Shown piece by piece: positions 21,679-33,690 of a stretch of DNA of 64,000 nt (position 1 is its first letter; each line of letters starts with the position of its first letter). Under the pieces are notes generated by a model that searched no databases, was not told where the DNA came from, and worked only from the letters and a program-made list of their open reading frames with translations. Made by a program: the position numbers and the translations under genes. The DNA lies in assembly GCF_002878395.1 (NCBI RefSeq), contig NC_061111.1:23340699-23404698 (forward strand), written 5' to 3'. Source of the DNA: Capsicum annuum (lineage: Eukaryota > Streptophyta > Magnoliopsida > Solanales > Solanaceae).

Positions 21679-24114
21679 TGTAATGATCCGGGGCTATCCT
21701 CTAGTCATCACACAGTGCTTACAGTCCCGAGGGACCACAAGCTAACCCATGAGCTGGTACCTGTTGTAAGCACTAAAAAATAATATCATAATTGTGGAGA
21801 AACAACTGACGTTGCCATAAGGTTTTAATACTAAATCAATACTGCAATTTGAATCCATAGAAAAGAACTGTTTGAATCTAACAAAGTACTGATAAACTGA
21901 CATGCCAACTAAAAATATGAATACTGAATAACTGACTCTAATGTTTGATAAGCCTCTAAAACTGAATGATTGTGAGTTGATGGGACAGGCCCCAACTAAC
22001 ACCAACTAACTACTAACTGAGACATGAAATAAAATAATCTGTCCTCGAATGATGAGGACTCACCACTGCTACTGTACTACTGAACTCCTGAGAAGTAAGT
22101 TCTAAGCGCGGTCCAAGAACTGAGCGTCAGCACCTATGATATAATACATCATAGCGCAAAAGAAAGGTATGCGATCAGTACTGTGAATATGCTGGTATGC
22201 TAAATGAGGTAGGCTGACATGCAAGGTTTCATGAATAGGAATAATAGAATATCTGAATATACATGTAAAACATGGGATACTGAATAGGGAACATGAAATT
22301 TGTAGGCACTAGAGATATGTGAAGCATGTAAATAATTATATGCATGAGAATCTATAAATACTAAAAATACGTGAAATCTGTAGACACTAAGGATGCATGA
22401 CCAAGCATATAACATGGACTGAGTAAATCTATAAACTAAAATACTGAAAAAATATTGATATTTGTATGCTTTGGTCAAACAACACTAAGATTGCATAACT
22501 GAACTGAGACTATATCTAAGACTGTGAGAGGTATCATCTAACCGACATGCCCCAATCTGATCTAATCGGGGTCCAACCTGTAACCCCAGTTGGAAGGGTG
22601 TTAATACCGTGTCACGGGTACTAACGCTGGCTGTGTGGATCTACTATACTAATAATCTATCCAAAGGACTAAGGGTGTCAAGCCTGAACTGACGGGTGAC
22701 CCCTGCAAGATAGTCAAGCTTAATCTGATGGGTGACTTCTTATATCCTACGCTGGCTATGTATTTCTGGAGTATAGGGACTGCTACTAACGAATCTGCCT
22801 ATCTAACAGGGAAGCCACCATTCCTACACTCGCTCGATGCTAAATCCTACCCCCAACTAAAAGACCGTGAGATACTAGACTGTCCTGAGTTTAACTAATT
22901 GATATTTGACTATTCTGATAATGCTCATAGAATGTTCTGAAGACTATGCTATAATGTACTGAGACTAGATTAAATAAATAGCTATGGTTTTCAGGTATTC
23001 AATACCCTAGGACTCAAAAACAATGATAGTAAAATGACACTAAAGCTTGAAGGACAAAGCATGGAGGCTTTTATCAAATCAATCACTCTTGTAAGCATTT
23101 TATCAAACACTTGTAGTGCAGGGTTTAAAACAATCATAGGAATGCCATAAAACTTATAAAAATAGCATGAATTCAACATAATAGTACTAAATCATGGTTT
23201 AATTCAATAAATAATAATATTAAAACTTGGAGAATTGAATAATAACAATAATTTCATGGTAACATGGTATAAAATCAATAGTATATGGAGATTCATGGAT
23301 CAAATCATAATTTAAAACATAATAACTTGATAATATTATAACTTGGTGATTAAAATGGGTTACTTGGGCTTCATGGATGAACATCTAACATACCTGGGAC
23401 AATAAATTTCTTGAAGTTCTGGGTGAGTTCTTCAAGATTGGCCTTGAATTTGAGAGCTAGAGTTTCTTATTCTTGAAAAGGGGATCTTTGATTGTGTGAG
23501 GAATTGAAGTAATGATGACTACTTAGGGTGTTTAGAGGTTAAATATTGTGTTTTAGGTTAATTAGTGCCGTGGAAAAAGACCCAAATACCTCTGAACAAA
23601 TTTAAAAACGGAAGCTGAAAACTGAAGATCCTGATTTTTGGCCTAGGCGTGATGCGCCACTATTGTGCCAAGCCACTAGAAAAGGGACAATTGGAATCTG
23701 GACAAACACCGCGATGCGGAGCTATGGTGTTAATCCTTTGAAGTGCCAATTTATCCACCTCCATGATGCGCCAATATCGCGAAGGCCCACTGGAAATCGC
23801 TAAATGGAAAATTGACCTACTCTGCGATGCACCATGATCGCAGAGTCACACTGGAAATTGAAAATTATCATTTGGATCGTCTCTGTAGGTCGCTAATGTT
23901 TAAAACGACGGTGTTTAACGACTAAAACTTAAAATAGCCATAACTTCTTATCTGATTATCGAATTTAGGCAAATTTTATATCGTTGGAAAGCTAATTGAA
24001 TTTCCTACGTAATAATAGGCTCCAAAATGAAAATATTGAGTGTTTAAAAAATTTCATATATGAATACTCATGTATTGGGATTTAGATTATGCTAGAAAAA
24101 TACGGGATGTTACA
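21679..24114 (-). repeat. 3' LTR of the left gypsy element
   Basis: 2,436 bp. On the plus strand it starts TGTAATGATCCGGGGC and ends ATACGGGATGTTACA. It aligns along its whole length with 29145-31606, with scattered substitutions and small indels. The open frames within (21742-22005, 22200-22478, 22991-23179) have equivalents in the other LTR only because the LTRs are repeats, and they are not genes. Confidence 0.92.
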
Positions 24115-24135
24115 ATATGTCCTCCTTGGGATCAT
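24115..24135 (-). other. Polypurine tract of the left gypsy element
   Basis: On the minus strand GATCCCAAGGAGGACATAT lies directly before the 3' LTR, the position and composition expected for plus-strand priming. Confidence 0.75.
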
Positions 24136-24316
24136 TCGTCCTCGAATGAAACTAGTTAACCTGAGGAAAACTAATGGACTGAACTTACACACAGAACATG
24201 CACATCTGATGCATGGATTACATGACTGAACTGATTTGTAAATGCATGACTAAAATGAATATGATGTGCAACTGAAACTGAGCATGATAGAGAGAAATCT
24301 TAAGAAGATTAGTACC

Positions 24317-25780
24317 TTATAATGAATCTGAATTCGCAGAGAAAAGATGAAGATACTTGGTCCGCATATCTGCATCTGCTTCCCAAGTGGTTTCCTCAAT
24401 GGACTAATTTCGCCAAAGAACTTTAACCAATAGGACTTCTTTGTTCCTTATTCTACGAACTTGATGATCAAGAATTTCGACTGGAACTTCCTCAAAGGAA
24501 AGACTGTTCTGAACATATACACTTTCTAAGGGAACAACTACATCTGGATCACCAATACACTTTTTCAACAATAAGACATGGAACACTGGGTGTACTGAAG
24601 CTAGATCTGAAGGCAATTTAAGCTCGTAAGCTACCTTTTCGAAACGACTGAGAATTCTAAAGGGACCGACATATCGGGGACTGAGTTTCCCTTTCTTGCC
24701 GAATCTCTTCACTCATTTCATGGAAGAGATTTTCAAGTACACAAAATTACCGACCTCAAACTTGAGGTCCTTTCTCCTCACATCTGCATATAATTTCTGT
24801 CGGCTCTGGGTTGTTCTAAGCCTCTCTCTGATCAACTGAACCTTCTCTAACGCATCAAATACCAAGTCAAGACCTACTACTCTGGCCTCACCTACTTCAA
24901 ACCAACCAATTAGAGATCCACATCCCCTACCATAGAGATCCTCAAATGAAGCCATACAGATACTGGAATGATAGTTGTTATTGTATGCGAACTCAATCAA
25001 AGGCAAGTGGTCATCCCAACTACCCTTGAAATTAACAACGCATGCTTTTAGCATATCTTCAAGAGTCTGAATGGTCCTTTCTGCTTGACCGTCTGTTTGG
25101 GGGTGAAAATCCGTACTGAGATGCACTTGGGTACCAAGACCTTTTTGGAATGCTTTCCAAAAGTGAGATGTAAACTGGGTACCTCTATCAAAGATAATAG
25201 ACACTGGGACTCCATGTAACCTGACCAACTCTTTGATATAAAGTTTGGCATAGTCCTCAGCTGAATAAAAGGTATGGACTAGTAAGAAATGAGCGGATAT
25301 GGTCATCCTATCTACAACAACCCAAATGGAATGATGCTGATGACGGGTACACAACAAACCTGTCACAAAATCTATGTTCACTTCTTCCCACTTACAATTA
25401 GGAATATTGAACTCCTGCACGGACCCACTAGGTGTCTGACGCCCAATCTTAACTTGCTAGCATGTAGAGCACTTAGCTGCAAATTCTGCAATATCTTTCT
25501 TCATCCTACTTCACTAATAAATCTCTCGCAAATCACGATACATCTTAGTGGCCCTTAGATGATTAGAGTAGCGCGCACCATGAACTTCTACTAGAATTCA
25601 CTACCTCAAATCATCTACACCAGGTACGCATAGCCGACCTTGACAACGCAGCACACCATCTCTCCCATTGGGAGAAAACCTCCACTTTCTGATCTCTGAT
25701 TGATTCTTTTAACTTAACTAGACTAGGATCTCTATCCTGCTTTTCCTTCACCTCAAAAACTAGAGATGATTTTGAGCTAC
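24317..25780 (-). pseudogene. Integrase and chromodomain, left gypsy element
   Basis: Reading down from 25780: a zinc-binding remnant containing AAKCSTC followed by TAG (about 25457), then a long open segment (25420-24713) with the integrase core. Its catalytic residues are visible: Asp in VNIDFVTG, Asp in FDRGTQFTSHFW, Glu in GQAERTIQT. A TGA at 24713-24715 interrupts before VKRFGKKGKLSPRYVGPFRI. The end (24712-24317) carries HPVFHVLLLKKCIGDP and a chromodomain-like tail with VEILDHQVRRIRNKEV and TTWEAD, with another stop in the WRN/SIEE region. Integrase inserts the cDNA, and the chromodomain normally directs it to heterochromatin. The catalytic triad is intact, but the polyprotein is broken. 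Confidence 0.88.
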
Positions 25781-25784
25781 TCTG

Positions 25785-27740
25785 CACCTATACATTACCT
25801 TCTGCTGAATTGAGTAAGCGGACACCTAGTCGAGCAAACTGATGAACCTTCTGAGCTAACTTCCTGTTACCATCCTCAACATGAGCAACACTGCCCATAG
25901 ACAATGTACTGAGAGCATTACCCACTACATTGGCCCTTCCCAAATGATACAGAACACTCATGTTATAATCTTTCAATAACTTTGACCACATTCTCTGACG
26001 CAAATTCAAATCTTTCTGAGAAAAGACATACTAAAGGCTTTTGTGATCTGTGAACACATCTACTTACACCCTATACAAGTAATTCCTCCAAATCTTTAAG
26101 GCAAACACTATAGCTACTAGCTCAAGATTATGAGTCGGATAATTCTTCTCATGAGGTTTAAGTTATCTGGAGGCATAGTCTATAATCGTAACTCTCTGCA
26201 TGAGGACACAATCCAAATCTACTCTAGATAAATCACAGTAGACAACAAACCCATCTGAACCATATGGTAGAGTAAGAACTGGGGCTGAGGTGAGTCGAGT
26301 CTTCAACTCCTGAAAACTCTTCTCACAAAAATCTGACCACTGAAACTTAACTTTCTTCTGAGTCAATCTGTATATGGGGGATGCAATAGAAAAAACCCTT
26401 CAACAAACCAATGGTAATAGCTAGCTAAACTTAAGAAACTCCTGATGTCTGATGGAGATATGGGTCCAGGCCAATTTCTCACCGCGTCAGTCTTTTGAGA
26501 ATCAACTCTAATGCCATCACCAAAAATGATATGGCCAAGGAAAGCTACTGATCTTAGCCAAAATTCACACTTACTGAATTTAGCAAACAACTGATGAGCT
26601 CTAAGAGTCTGAAGTACTATTCTGAGGTGGTCTGCATGATCATTTTCGCTACGAGAGTAAACAAAAATGTCATCAATAAAGACTATGATGAACATATCCA
26701 AGTACTGCTTGAACACTCGATTTATCTAGTCCATGAAGGTTGTTGGGGAATTTGTGAGACCAAAGGACATAACTAGAAATTCGAAGTGACCATACCAAGT
26801 TTAGAAAGCTATTTTTGGAATGTCACATTCCCTGACCCTAAGCTGATGATAGCCTGATCTAAGGTCTATCTTGGAAAAGTGGTTGGCACCCTGAAGTTGG
26901 TCAAACAAGTCATCGATTCTAGGAAGTAGATATTTATTCTTGACTGTGACCTTGTTCAACTGGTGGTAGTCTATACACATTCTGAGAGAACCATTTTTCT
27001 TATGTACGAATAGAATAGGTGCGCCATACGGGGAGACGTTGGGTCTGATGAATCCCTTATCTATAAGATCCTTTAACTATTCTTTTAACTCTTTCAGTTC
27101 AGCTGGGGCCATTCTGTATGGCAGAATAGATATAGGCTGAGTATATAGAAGAAGGTCTATTTCAAAGTCGATTTCCCTTTCAGAAGGAATTTCGGGCAGA
27201 TCTTTAGGAAATACATCTGAGAATTCATTTACTACTGGAACTAACTCAAGAGTTAAGTTTTTGAGTTAGAGTCTTTGACTCACAAAAGATGGTAGACACA
27301 TCCCTTGGATATCATTCTTCTAGCTCTAAGGTATGAAATCAACTGACCCCTAAGAGCTGTGGTATTACCCCTTCATTTAAGGACTGTTTCATTTGGGAAC
27401 TGAAAATGAACTATTCTATTTCTACAATCAACAGAGACATAGCATGAGTAGAGCCAATCCATGCCGAGAATGACCTTAAAATCTATCATCTCCAACTCTA
27501 CGAGATCAACTGAGGTAACTTTCTGAGATATTGTGATCGAACAGTTCCTGTATTCCTGCCCAACTACAATGGAAACGCCTACTGGAGTAGACACTAAAAA
27601 GGGCTCTGCTAGAGTTTCGGGACTGACTCTAAAATTGGTGGCTATATATGTTGTTACAAAAGAAAGAGAGGCTCTAAGGTCTAGTAAAGCATAAACATAT
27701 AAGTGAAAGACCTACAACGTACCAGTAACTATGTTAGGAG
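25785..27740 (-). pseudogene. Protease, reverse transcriptase and RNase H, left gypsy element
   Basis: The protease region (about 27690-27373) reads ALLDLRASLSFVTTYIA, where the usual D-S/T/P-G active site has become DLR, then VILGMDWLYSCY. RT: weak N-terminal blocks at 27150-26720, then the catalytic FIDD in [20 protein letters not shown] (about 26700-26640) and [18 protein letters not shown]. RNase H: TLPYGSDGFVVYCDLSRVDL (about 26270; the second motif Asp has become Leu), [30 protein letters not shown]. Frameshifts or stops separate the parts at about 26366, 26160 and 26045. RT copies element RNA into DNA. This copy cannot do so. Confidence 0.87.
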
Positions 27741-28930
27741 AATTTTCCTAATCTTGGCGGGACTGGAGAGCATATAATCTATTCGGGCATTAACCACTAG
27801 TACCACTGAAAGCGGCACCCAGCTGAGTTAGGCAACCAGACGGAACTGATGACTGATGGGACTGGCCCTGTTGGTACACATCCCTACCTTTCTGAGAAAC
27901 TACCTGACACTCTCAAATTTGATGGCCTGGCTTGCCATACCCGAAGCACACATCACTACCCACTCTACACTCACCCTGATGGTGTCTGCCACATTTTTGA
28001 CATAGAGGATTTGTACGAGCACTGCTAACACTAACCTAGGACATAGAGACTAGTGCTCTATCCCTATTTTTATTTCTGAATTTAGGTACGGGAGCACTGG
28101 CTAAGAAGGGTGCTGGGGTTAAAGACCTTTGGTAAAACTGAGGACGGTTACCACCTTCTAACTTTGGCTGACTGAAATTAAAATTACCTCTCCTAGCTCT
28201 CTTGTTTCCTTTCTCCCCCTCCTTAATCTTTTTCTTCTCTATCTATTGAGCATGGACCATCATCCTAGATAAGTCCATCTCCCTAATCAGCATTGCAGTC
28301 CTACATACCTTAACCACACTATCAGATACGTCAGACACAAAATTACTCGTCTTGGACCTACTGTCAACTACCACATGAGAATCATATTTAGATAACTGAG
28401 TAAACTTGAAGGAATACTCCTTCGCTCATGCTGTCGTACCTCAATTTAATAAACTCTAAGACTTTGGCCTCCCTCAACTCCAATGGAAAAAATCTATCTA
28501 GGAAAGTTGTGGCAAGCTTTTCCCATTCTACAGGCCCTGTATCAACACCCCTATCAAATTTTCACTGCTTAAACCAAGTATGCGCTACATCCTACAACTG
28601 ATATACAGCCAACTCACCACTCTGATTAGATGTCACTCCCATAGCATCTGTTACCTTATGAACTATATCTGAGAATTCCTTGGATCCTCTTCAAACTTGG
28701 ATCCTGTGAAAGAAGGAGGATTTATCTAGGTGAAGTCCTGAATTCTAGTTGCATTAGTATTAGCCATTGGGATGGCTGGAACAATAGCTGGACATTCATT
28801 CTTTGCTGCTACAGAGTTTGCTAGAGTAGTGAATGCAGCTCTGAATTCTGCGTGAGAGACATGCTCGTCCAGAGGATTTGCCTAGACGGCCTGAGGGGTT
28901 GGCTAAGTTCTTGTTCTTCTTAGGAGGCAT
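27740..28930 (-). pseudogene. Gag, left gypsy element
   Basis: It starts with ATG at 28928-28930 (MPPKKNKNLANPSG). The frame shifts soon after, and most of the capsid region is readable only in pieces. Near the end, DVCFGYGKPGHQI, stop, EC (about 27990-27940) is a CCHC zinc knuckle that has lost its second Cys (to Tyr). The Lys-rich start and the position just after the primer-binding site match gag of Tekay elements. It would have formed the virus-like particle. Confidence 0.75.
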
Positions 28931-29127
28931 GTTCTGTAAACGGAAGGAAGAAATATATTAGACAAGGAGTTTAACTTGAGCACTCGCTCTACATGAATAC
29001 TGAAAGAAGGGAAACTTTTTCTAAATGCCTTGTAGCCTCTCGTCCATAAGTGTGGCGCGCTACACACCCATGCACAAGACTCTACTTGATGTGGCTTTCA
29101 GACTTTCTAGGACAATTTAAAACCTTT

Positions 29128-29140
29128 GGCTTTGATACCA
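29128..29140 (-). other. Primer-binding site, left gypsy element
   Basis: On the minus strand TGGTATCAAAGCC lies four bases inside the 5' LTR. It matches the complement of the initiator tRNA-Met 3' end (TGGTATCAGAGCC) except for one base. Confidence 0.85.
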
Positions 29141-29144
29141 AGTT

Positions 29145-31606
29145 TGTAACGATCCAAAAATACCCCCTAGTCATCACACGATGCTTATAGTCTCGAGGGA
29201 CCATAAGCTAACCCATGAGCTGGTACCTATTATGAGCACTAAAATATAATATCATAATTATAGAGAAACAACTAACACTTCCATAAGGTTTTAATATTGA
29301 ATCAATACTGTAATCTGAATCCATAGAAAGAAACTGTTTAAATCTAACAAAGTACTGATAAACTAACATGCCAACTAAAAATTTGACTACTGAATAACTG
29401 ACTCTAATGTCTGATAAGCCTCTAAAACTGAATGAGTGTGAGTTGATGGGACAGGCCCCAACTAACTCTAACAACTACTAACTAAGACATGAAATAAAAT
29501 AATCTATCCTCGAATGATGAGGACTCACCACTGCTACTGTACTATTGATCGCCTGAGAAGTGAGGTCTAAGCATGGTCCAAGAACTGAACGTCATGACAT
29601 ATGATATAATACATCATAGCACAAAAGAAAGGTATGCGATCAGTACTTTGAATGTACTGGTATGCTAAATGAGGTAGGCTGACATACAAGGTTTCATGAA
29701 TAGGAATAATAGACTATCTGAATATACATGTAAACCATGGGATACTGAATAGAGAACATGAAATCTATAGGCACTGGAGATACGTGAAACATGTAAATAC
29801 TTGTATGCATGAGAATTTATAAATATTAAAAATACGTGAAATCTGTAGACACTAAGGATGCATGACCAAGCATATAACATTGACTTAGTAAATCTATAAA
29901 CTGAAAAACTAAATAAAAAATTGATATTTGTATGCTTTGGTCAAACAACACTAAGACTGCATAACTGAACTGAGACTGTAACTGAGACTATATCTTAGAC
30001 TGTGAGAGGTATCATCTAACCAACATGCCGCAATCTGATCTAATTAGGTTCCAACCTATAACTTCAGTTGAAAGGGTGTTAATACCGTACCATGGGTACT
30101 AACGCTTGCTGTGTGGATCCACTATACTGATAATTTGTCCAAAGGACTAAGGGTGTTAAGCCTGAACTGACAGGTGACCCTTGCGAGATAGTCAAGCCTA
30201 ATCTGACGGGTGACTTCTCATATCCTACGCTGGCTATATAGTTCTGGAGTATAGGGACTGCTACTAACGACTCTACCTATCAACAGGGAAGTCGACATCC
30301 CTACACTCGCTCGATGCTAAATCCTACTCCCAACTGAAAGATACTAAGATACTAGATTGTCCTGAGTTTAACCAATTGATATTTGACTCTTTTGATAATG
30401 CTCATAGAATGTTCTGAAGACTATGCTATAATGTACTGAGACTAGATTAAATAAATAGCTATGGTTTTCAGGTATTCAATACCCTAGGACTCAAAAACAA
30501 TGATAGTAAAATGACACTAAAGCTTGAAGGACAAATCATGGAGGTTTTTATCAAATCAATCACTCTTGTAGGCATTTTATCAAACACTTGTAGGTCAGGG
30601 TTTAAAAAAATCATAGGAATGCCATAGAACTTATAAAAATAGCATGAATTCAACATAATGGTACTAAATCATGGTTTAATTCAATAAATAATAATATTAA
30701 AACATGGATAATTGAATAATAATAATAATTTCATGGTAACATGGTATAAAATCAATAGTACATGGAGATTCATGCATAATACATAATTTAAAACATAATA
30801 ACTTGAAAAGATTATAACTTGGTGATTAAAATAGGTTACTTGGGCTCCATGGATGAAAGGAATCCATGGATGAACATCTAACATACCTGGGATAATGAAT
30901 TTCTTGAAGTTCTAGGTAAGTTCTTGAGGATTGGCCTTGAATTTGAGAGCTAGGTTTCTTGTTCTTGAAAAGGGGATCTTTGATTGTGTAAAGGAATTGA
31001 AATAATAATGACTACTAAGGATGTTTAGGGGTTAAATCTCATGTTTTAGGTTAATTAGGACCGTGAAAAAAGACCCAAATACCCCTGAATAAATTTAAAA
31101 ATGGAAGCTAAAAATGAAGATTTTGATTTTTGGCCTTGGCGCGATGTGCCACTATCACGCCAAGCCACTGGAAAAAGGGATAATTGGTACCTGTACAAAC
31201 ACCGTGATGCAGAGCTATGACGTTAATCCTTTGAAGTGCCAATTTGGCCACCTCTGCGGCGCGCCAACATCGCGAAGGCCCACTGGAAATTGCCAAACAA
31301 GAAATTTGCCTGCTCCGCGACATGCCATGACCTCAGAGTCACTGAAAATTGAAAATTATCATTTGAACTATCTCCACGGCACGCTAAGGATTAAAACGAT
31401 GGTATTTAATGACTGAAACTTAAAATAGCCATAACTTCTTACCCGGTTATCAAATTCGGATAAATTTTATATTGTTGGAAAGCTAATTGAATTTCCTAAT
31501 CAATGGAAGGCTCTAAACTAAAAAATAATGAGTATTTAAAAAATTTAATATACGCATACTCATGTATTTGGATTTAGATTATGCTAGAAAAATACGGGGT
31601 GTTACA
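29145..31606 (-). repeat. 5' LTR of the left gypsy element
   Basis: 2,462 bp. On the plus strand it starts TGTAACGATCCAAAAATACC and ends ATACGGGGTGTTACA. It pairs with 21679-24114. Frequent C-to-T and G-to-A differences between the two LTRs are compatible with decay of methylated sequence. Confidence 0.92.
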
Positions 31607-31849
31607 ATAATCCAATAATTTTTTTATGAAAACATTAAAAAATTGATAACTCAATAACAATAAACTAATAGCATTTTTATTGGTTCGATTTATCGGTCGG
31701 TTCAATTTTCGCACACCCTTATGCTGAAGTGCTCTTTAACAGTTGCAACAGTTGTCTTTAGTGCTGCCTTTATTTGACTGGTTGATATATTAGGTGAGTA
31801 AATTTGTTAGATTAATCTTGTCTAAAATGTTTCACTTGGGAATCCTTTG

Positions 31850-33690
31850 AGGCCGAATCTGGATATAATTTACTATTTTTCTGCTAAAAACTGTTTGTTT
31901 AGGTCCAACTTTTTATGATGATGATATACATTAAACTTTTAAATCCTATATCAATTTGAACAAATTTTTTAGTTAGTTGAATAATCCAGCACTTGCATAT
32001 GCAATTAGAGCAAAAGACTGGTACCTAATATTGGTAATGCCCAATAATGCATGACACTTGAACCAAATGTAAATGTGAATGCTCTTACAGAATACGTTGG
32101 TATGTAGTTTTATCCAGTGAAAGTGTGTAGATTTAGCCCGTGACTGAAGAATGAATATTAGTGTATTGGGATTCAATTACTTTAGAAGCTGAGACTATAT
32201 GCGCATAGAGTATGTAAAATCAAGGATAGATTTTTTTTCCTAGTATGATGTGTTGCCATGTCCTAATTCTTGTAGGTGCTAATGTCTCATCTGAACATTT
32301 AGTATTTGGGTTTTAGTATCTACACATTCCAATAAACTATTGAAATTGGCTCTGTAATTCTGGAGTACTTTACATTTTCATCGTGTATAGCCGACTACTT
32401 GAAGTTAGCATCACTTGTCATCAGTCATTCAGGTATATTACAGATGGCGATTAGTTTAACTTATTTTTCAATTTATTTGTCAAATTATCATATTTTTATC
32501 TTTCCAGTTGACTGTTGAAATAGGGTTTGCAATTCTGAAATCCTTACATTTTCATCAAGTATAGTTGACTACTTGAAGGAAGCATCACTTATCATCAGTC
32601 ATTCAGGTATTATAAACTAAACAAATGAGCTTTCTTAAACAAAAGATTGTCTTTTCATGTGTAGATAAGTTTCTCAAGTTTGAACAGCTGGCTTTGGATC
32701 CTCTGTTCTTTTTCTTTATTTTGGAAGTCGATTGTACAAATTCTATTTTTTTAAGTTTACTAAATTGAAAAATTGATTTGTTGACAATGATGGAATCCAT
32801 ATATTTTCAGATTAAAAAGACTTGTACCTAATAGGGATGTTAACTGCACTCTGTGAAACTCTTACTTAGTATGTGCTTGAGCTTTGTGCCTTTACCTTAG
32901 CGCGACTTAGGTGATCTTTTCGAGATTCTTTCAAGAAACAGTAAACTGTGTACTATTACCATTTGTTTAGCACATTGACTGATTAAGCAAAACAAAATAG
33001 AATTTTACACTCCCTTAGAAAAATAATTGAAATTTCAACTAATTAATCCATATATCTTTATTTTGTAAGTGTATGGAAGACAGTGAGGAGCAACATGGCT
33101 TTAAAGTTTTAAATCAATTTTATTTCCTCTATACATTGTTAATTTATTTGGTACTAGTGAGACAATATTTTTCTAATCATGCTAATTCAAATTTCAATTG
33201 TTACATGACTGGGTTTTTACCAATTGATGAGCAACCAACTCAGATTTATTTGTCTTAGTCACTGTAGTAACCGAATGAAAAGATTAATGTGTAGTTTATA
33301 ATAAGATTTGTTGATAACTATATTTATCTATGGTTATAATGGAAGTGTATTGTTATCATAGTTTCATAATCAATACAAAGATAATATGGTGATTGACACA
33401 ATGATGTATGCAATCAGCGAGTTTCCAGCGAACCTTCATCATTTTCAGTCATGGAAGTCTTGGTTGTTGCTACTATTTGCAATGGTATAAAAAGATTTCA
33501 TAAACTGTTAATTATTAAAAAGAGAAACTTTGATAAACTTATTTTGGACTTTGATAAATCTTCCATAATAGTTTCCCTATTCTCCCATTTTGGGCTTTGG
33601 TTTATTTGTTTTGTTTTCTTATCCAATAATTTTATTGTTCTATAGATATGACTGGGTGATGTTTCTTTCCTGGGAAACTGGCTGAAGGAT
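31850..33690. other. Non-coding stretch with a local tandem duplication
   Basis: AT-rich, with no protein family recognised. A 61-codon frame at 33073-33258 starts with ATG but shows no conserved motif. The only structure I see is the duplication at 32338-32609. Confidence 0.4.
32338..32609. repeat. Tandem duplication, period about 172 bp
   Basis: About 100 bp at 32338-32437 recur at 32510-32609. Shared blocks are TGAAATnGG, CTTACATTTTCATC, GACTACTTGAAG and AAGCATCACTT, and both end in ATCAGTCATTCAGGTAT. Several substitutions separate them. Confidence 0.75.

Larger units (their letters stand above)
21679..31606 (-). mobile_element. Ty3/gypsy chromovirus (Tekay/Del-like), complete but dead
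   Basis: A full-length element of about 9.9 kb: LTRs at 21679-24114 and 29145-31606, primer-binding site, gag, protease, RT, RNase H, integrase, chromodomain and polypurine tract, all on the minus strand. The flanking 5-mers are ATAAC (21674-21678) and ATAAT (31607-31611), a target duplication with one change. The domain order PR-RT-RH-INT-chromodomain and the 2.4-kb LTRs fit the Tekay/Del clade. Both LTRs have diverged visibly, and gag and pol contain many stops, so the insertion is old. It sits inside the hAT-like MITE. Confidence 0.9.
21372..31721. mobile_element. hAT-like MITE, split by a gypsy element
   Basis: The left end TAGGGGTGTGCATCGGTCGG (21372) and the right end, whose complement begins TAAGGGTGTGCG (31721), form imperfect terminal inverted repeats, with GGTTCGGTTCG and TATCGGTTT blocks inside. 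The 8-bp direct repeat TGCTGAAG (21364-21371 and 31722-31729) flanks them. The uninterrupted copy in the upstream tandem unit (TATGCTGAAGTGCTC) confirms the empty site. Excluding the gypsy insertion the MITE is about 417 bp and non-coding. The 8-bp duplication and TAGGGGTG ends suggest the hAT superfamily. A 9-bp duplication (ATGCTGAAG) cannot be excluded. Confidence 0.75.

Noticed and set aside
22200..22478. Minus-strand frame with a near copy at 29665-29880
   Set aside because: Conservation is due to the two LTRs being duplicates; there are no motifs and each has stops in different places. The same applies to 21742-22005/29208-29474 and 22991-23179/30468-30656.
33073..33258. 61-codon ATG-started frame
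   Set aside because: There is no motif, the composition is AT-rich and chance-like, and there is no promoter or splice support.
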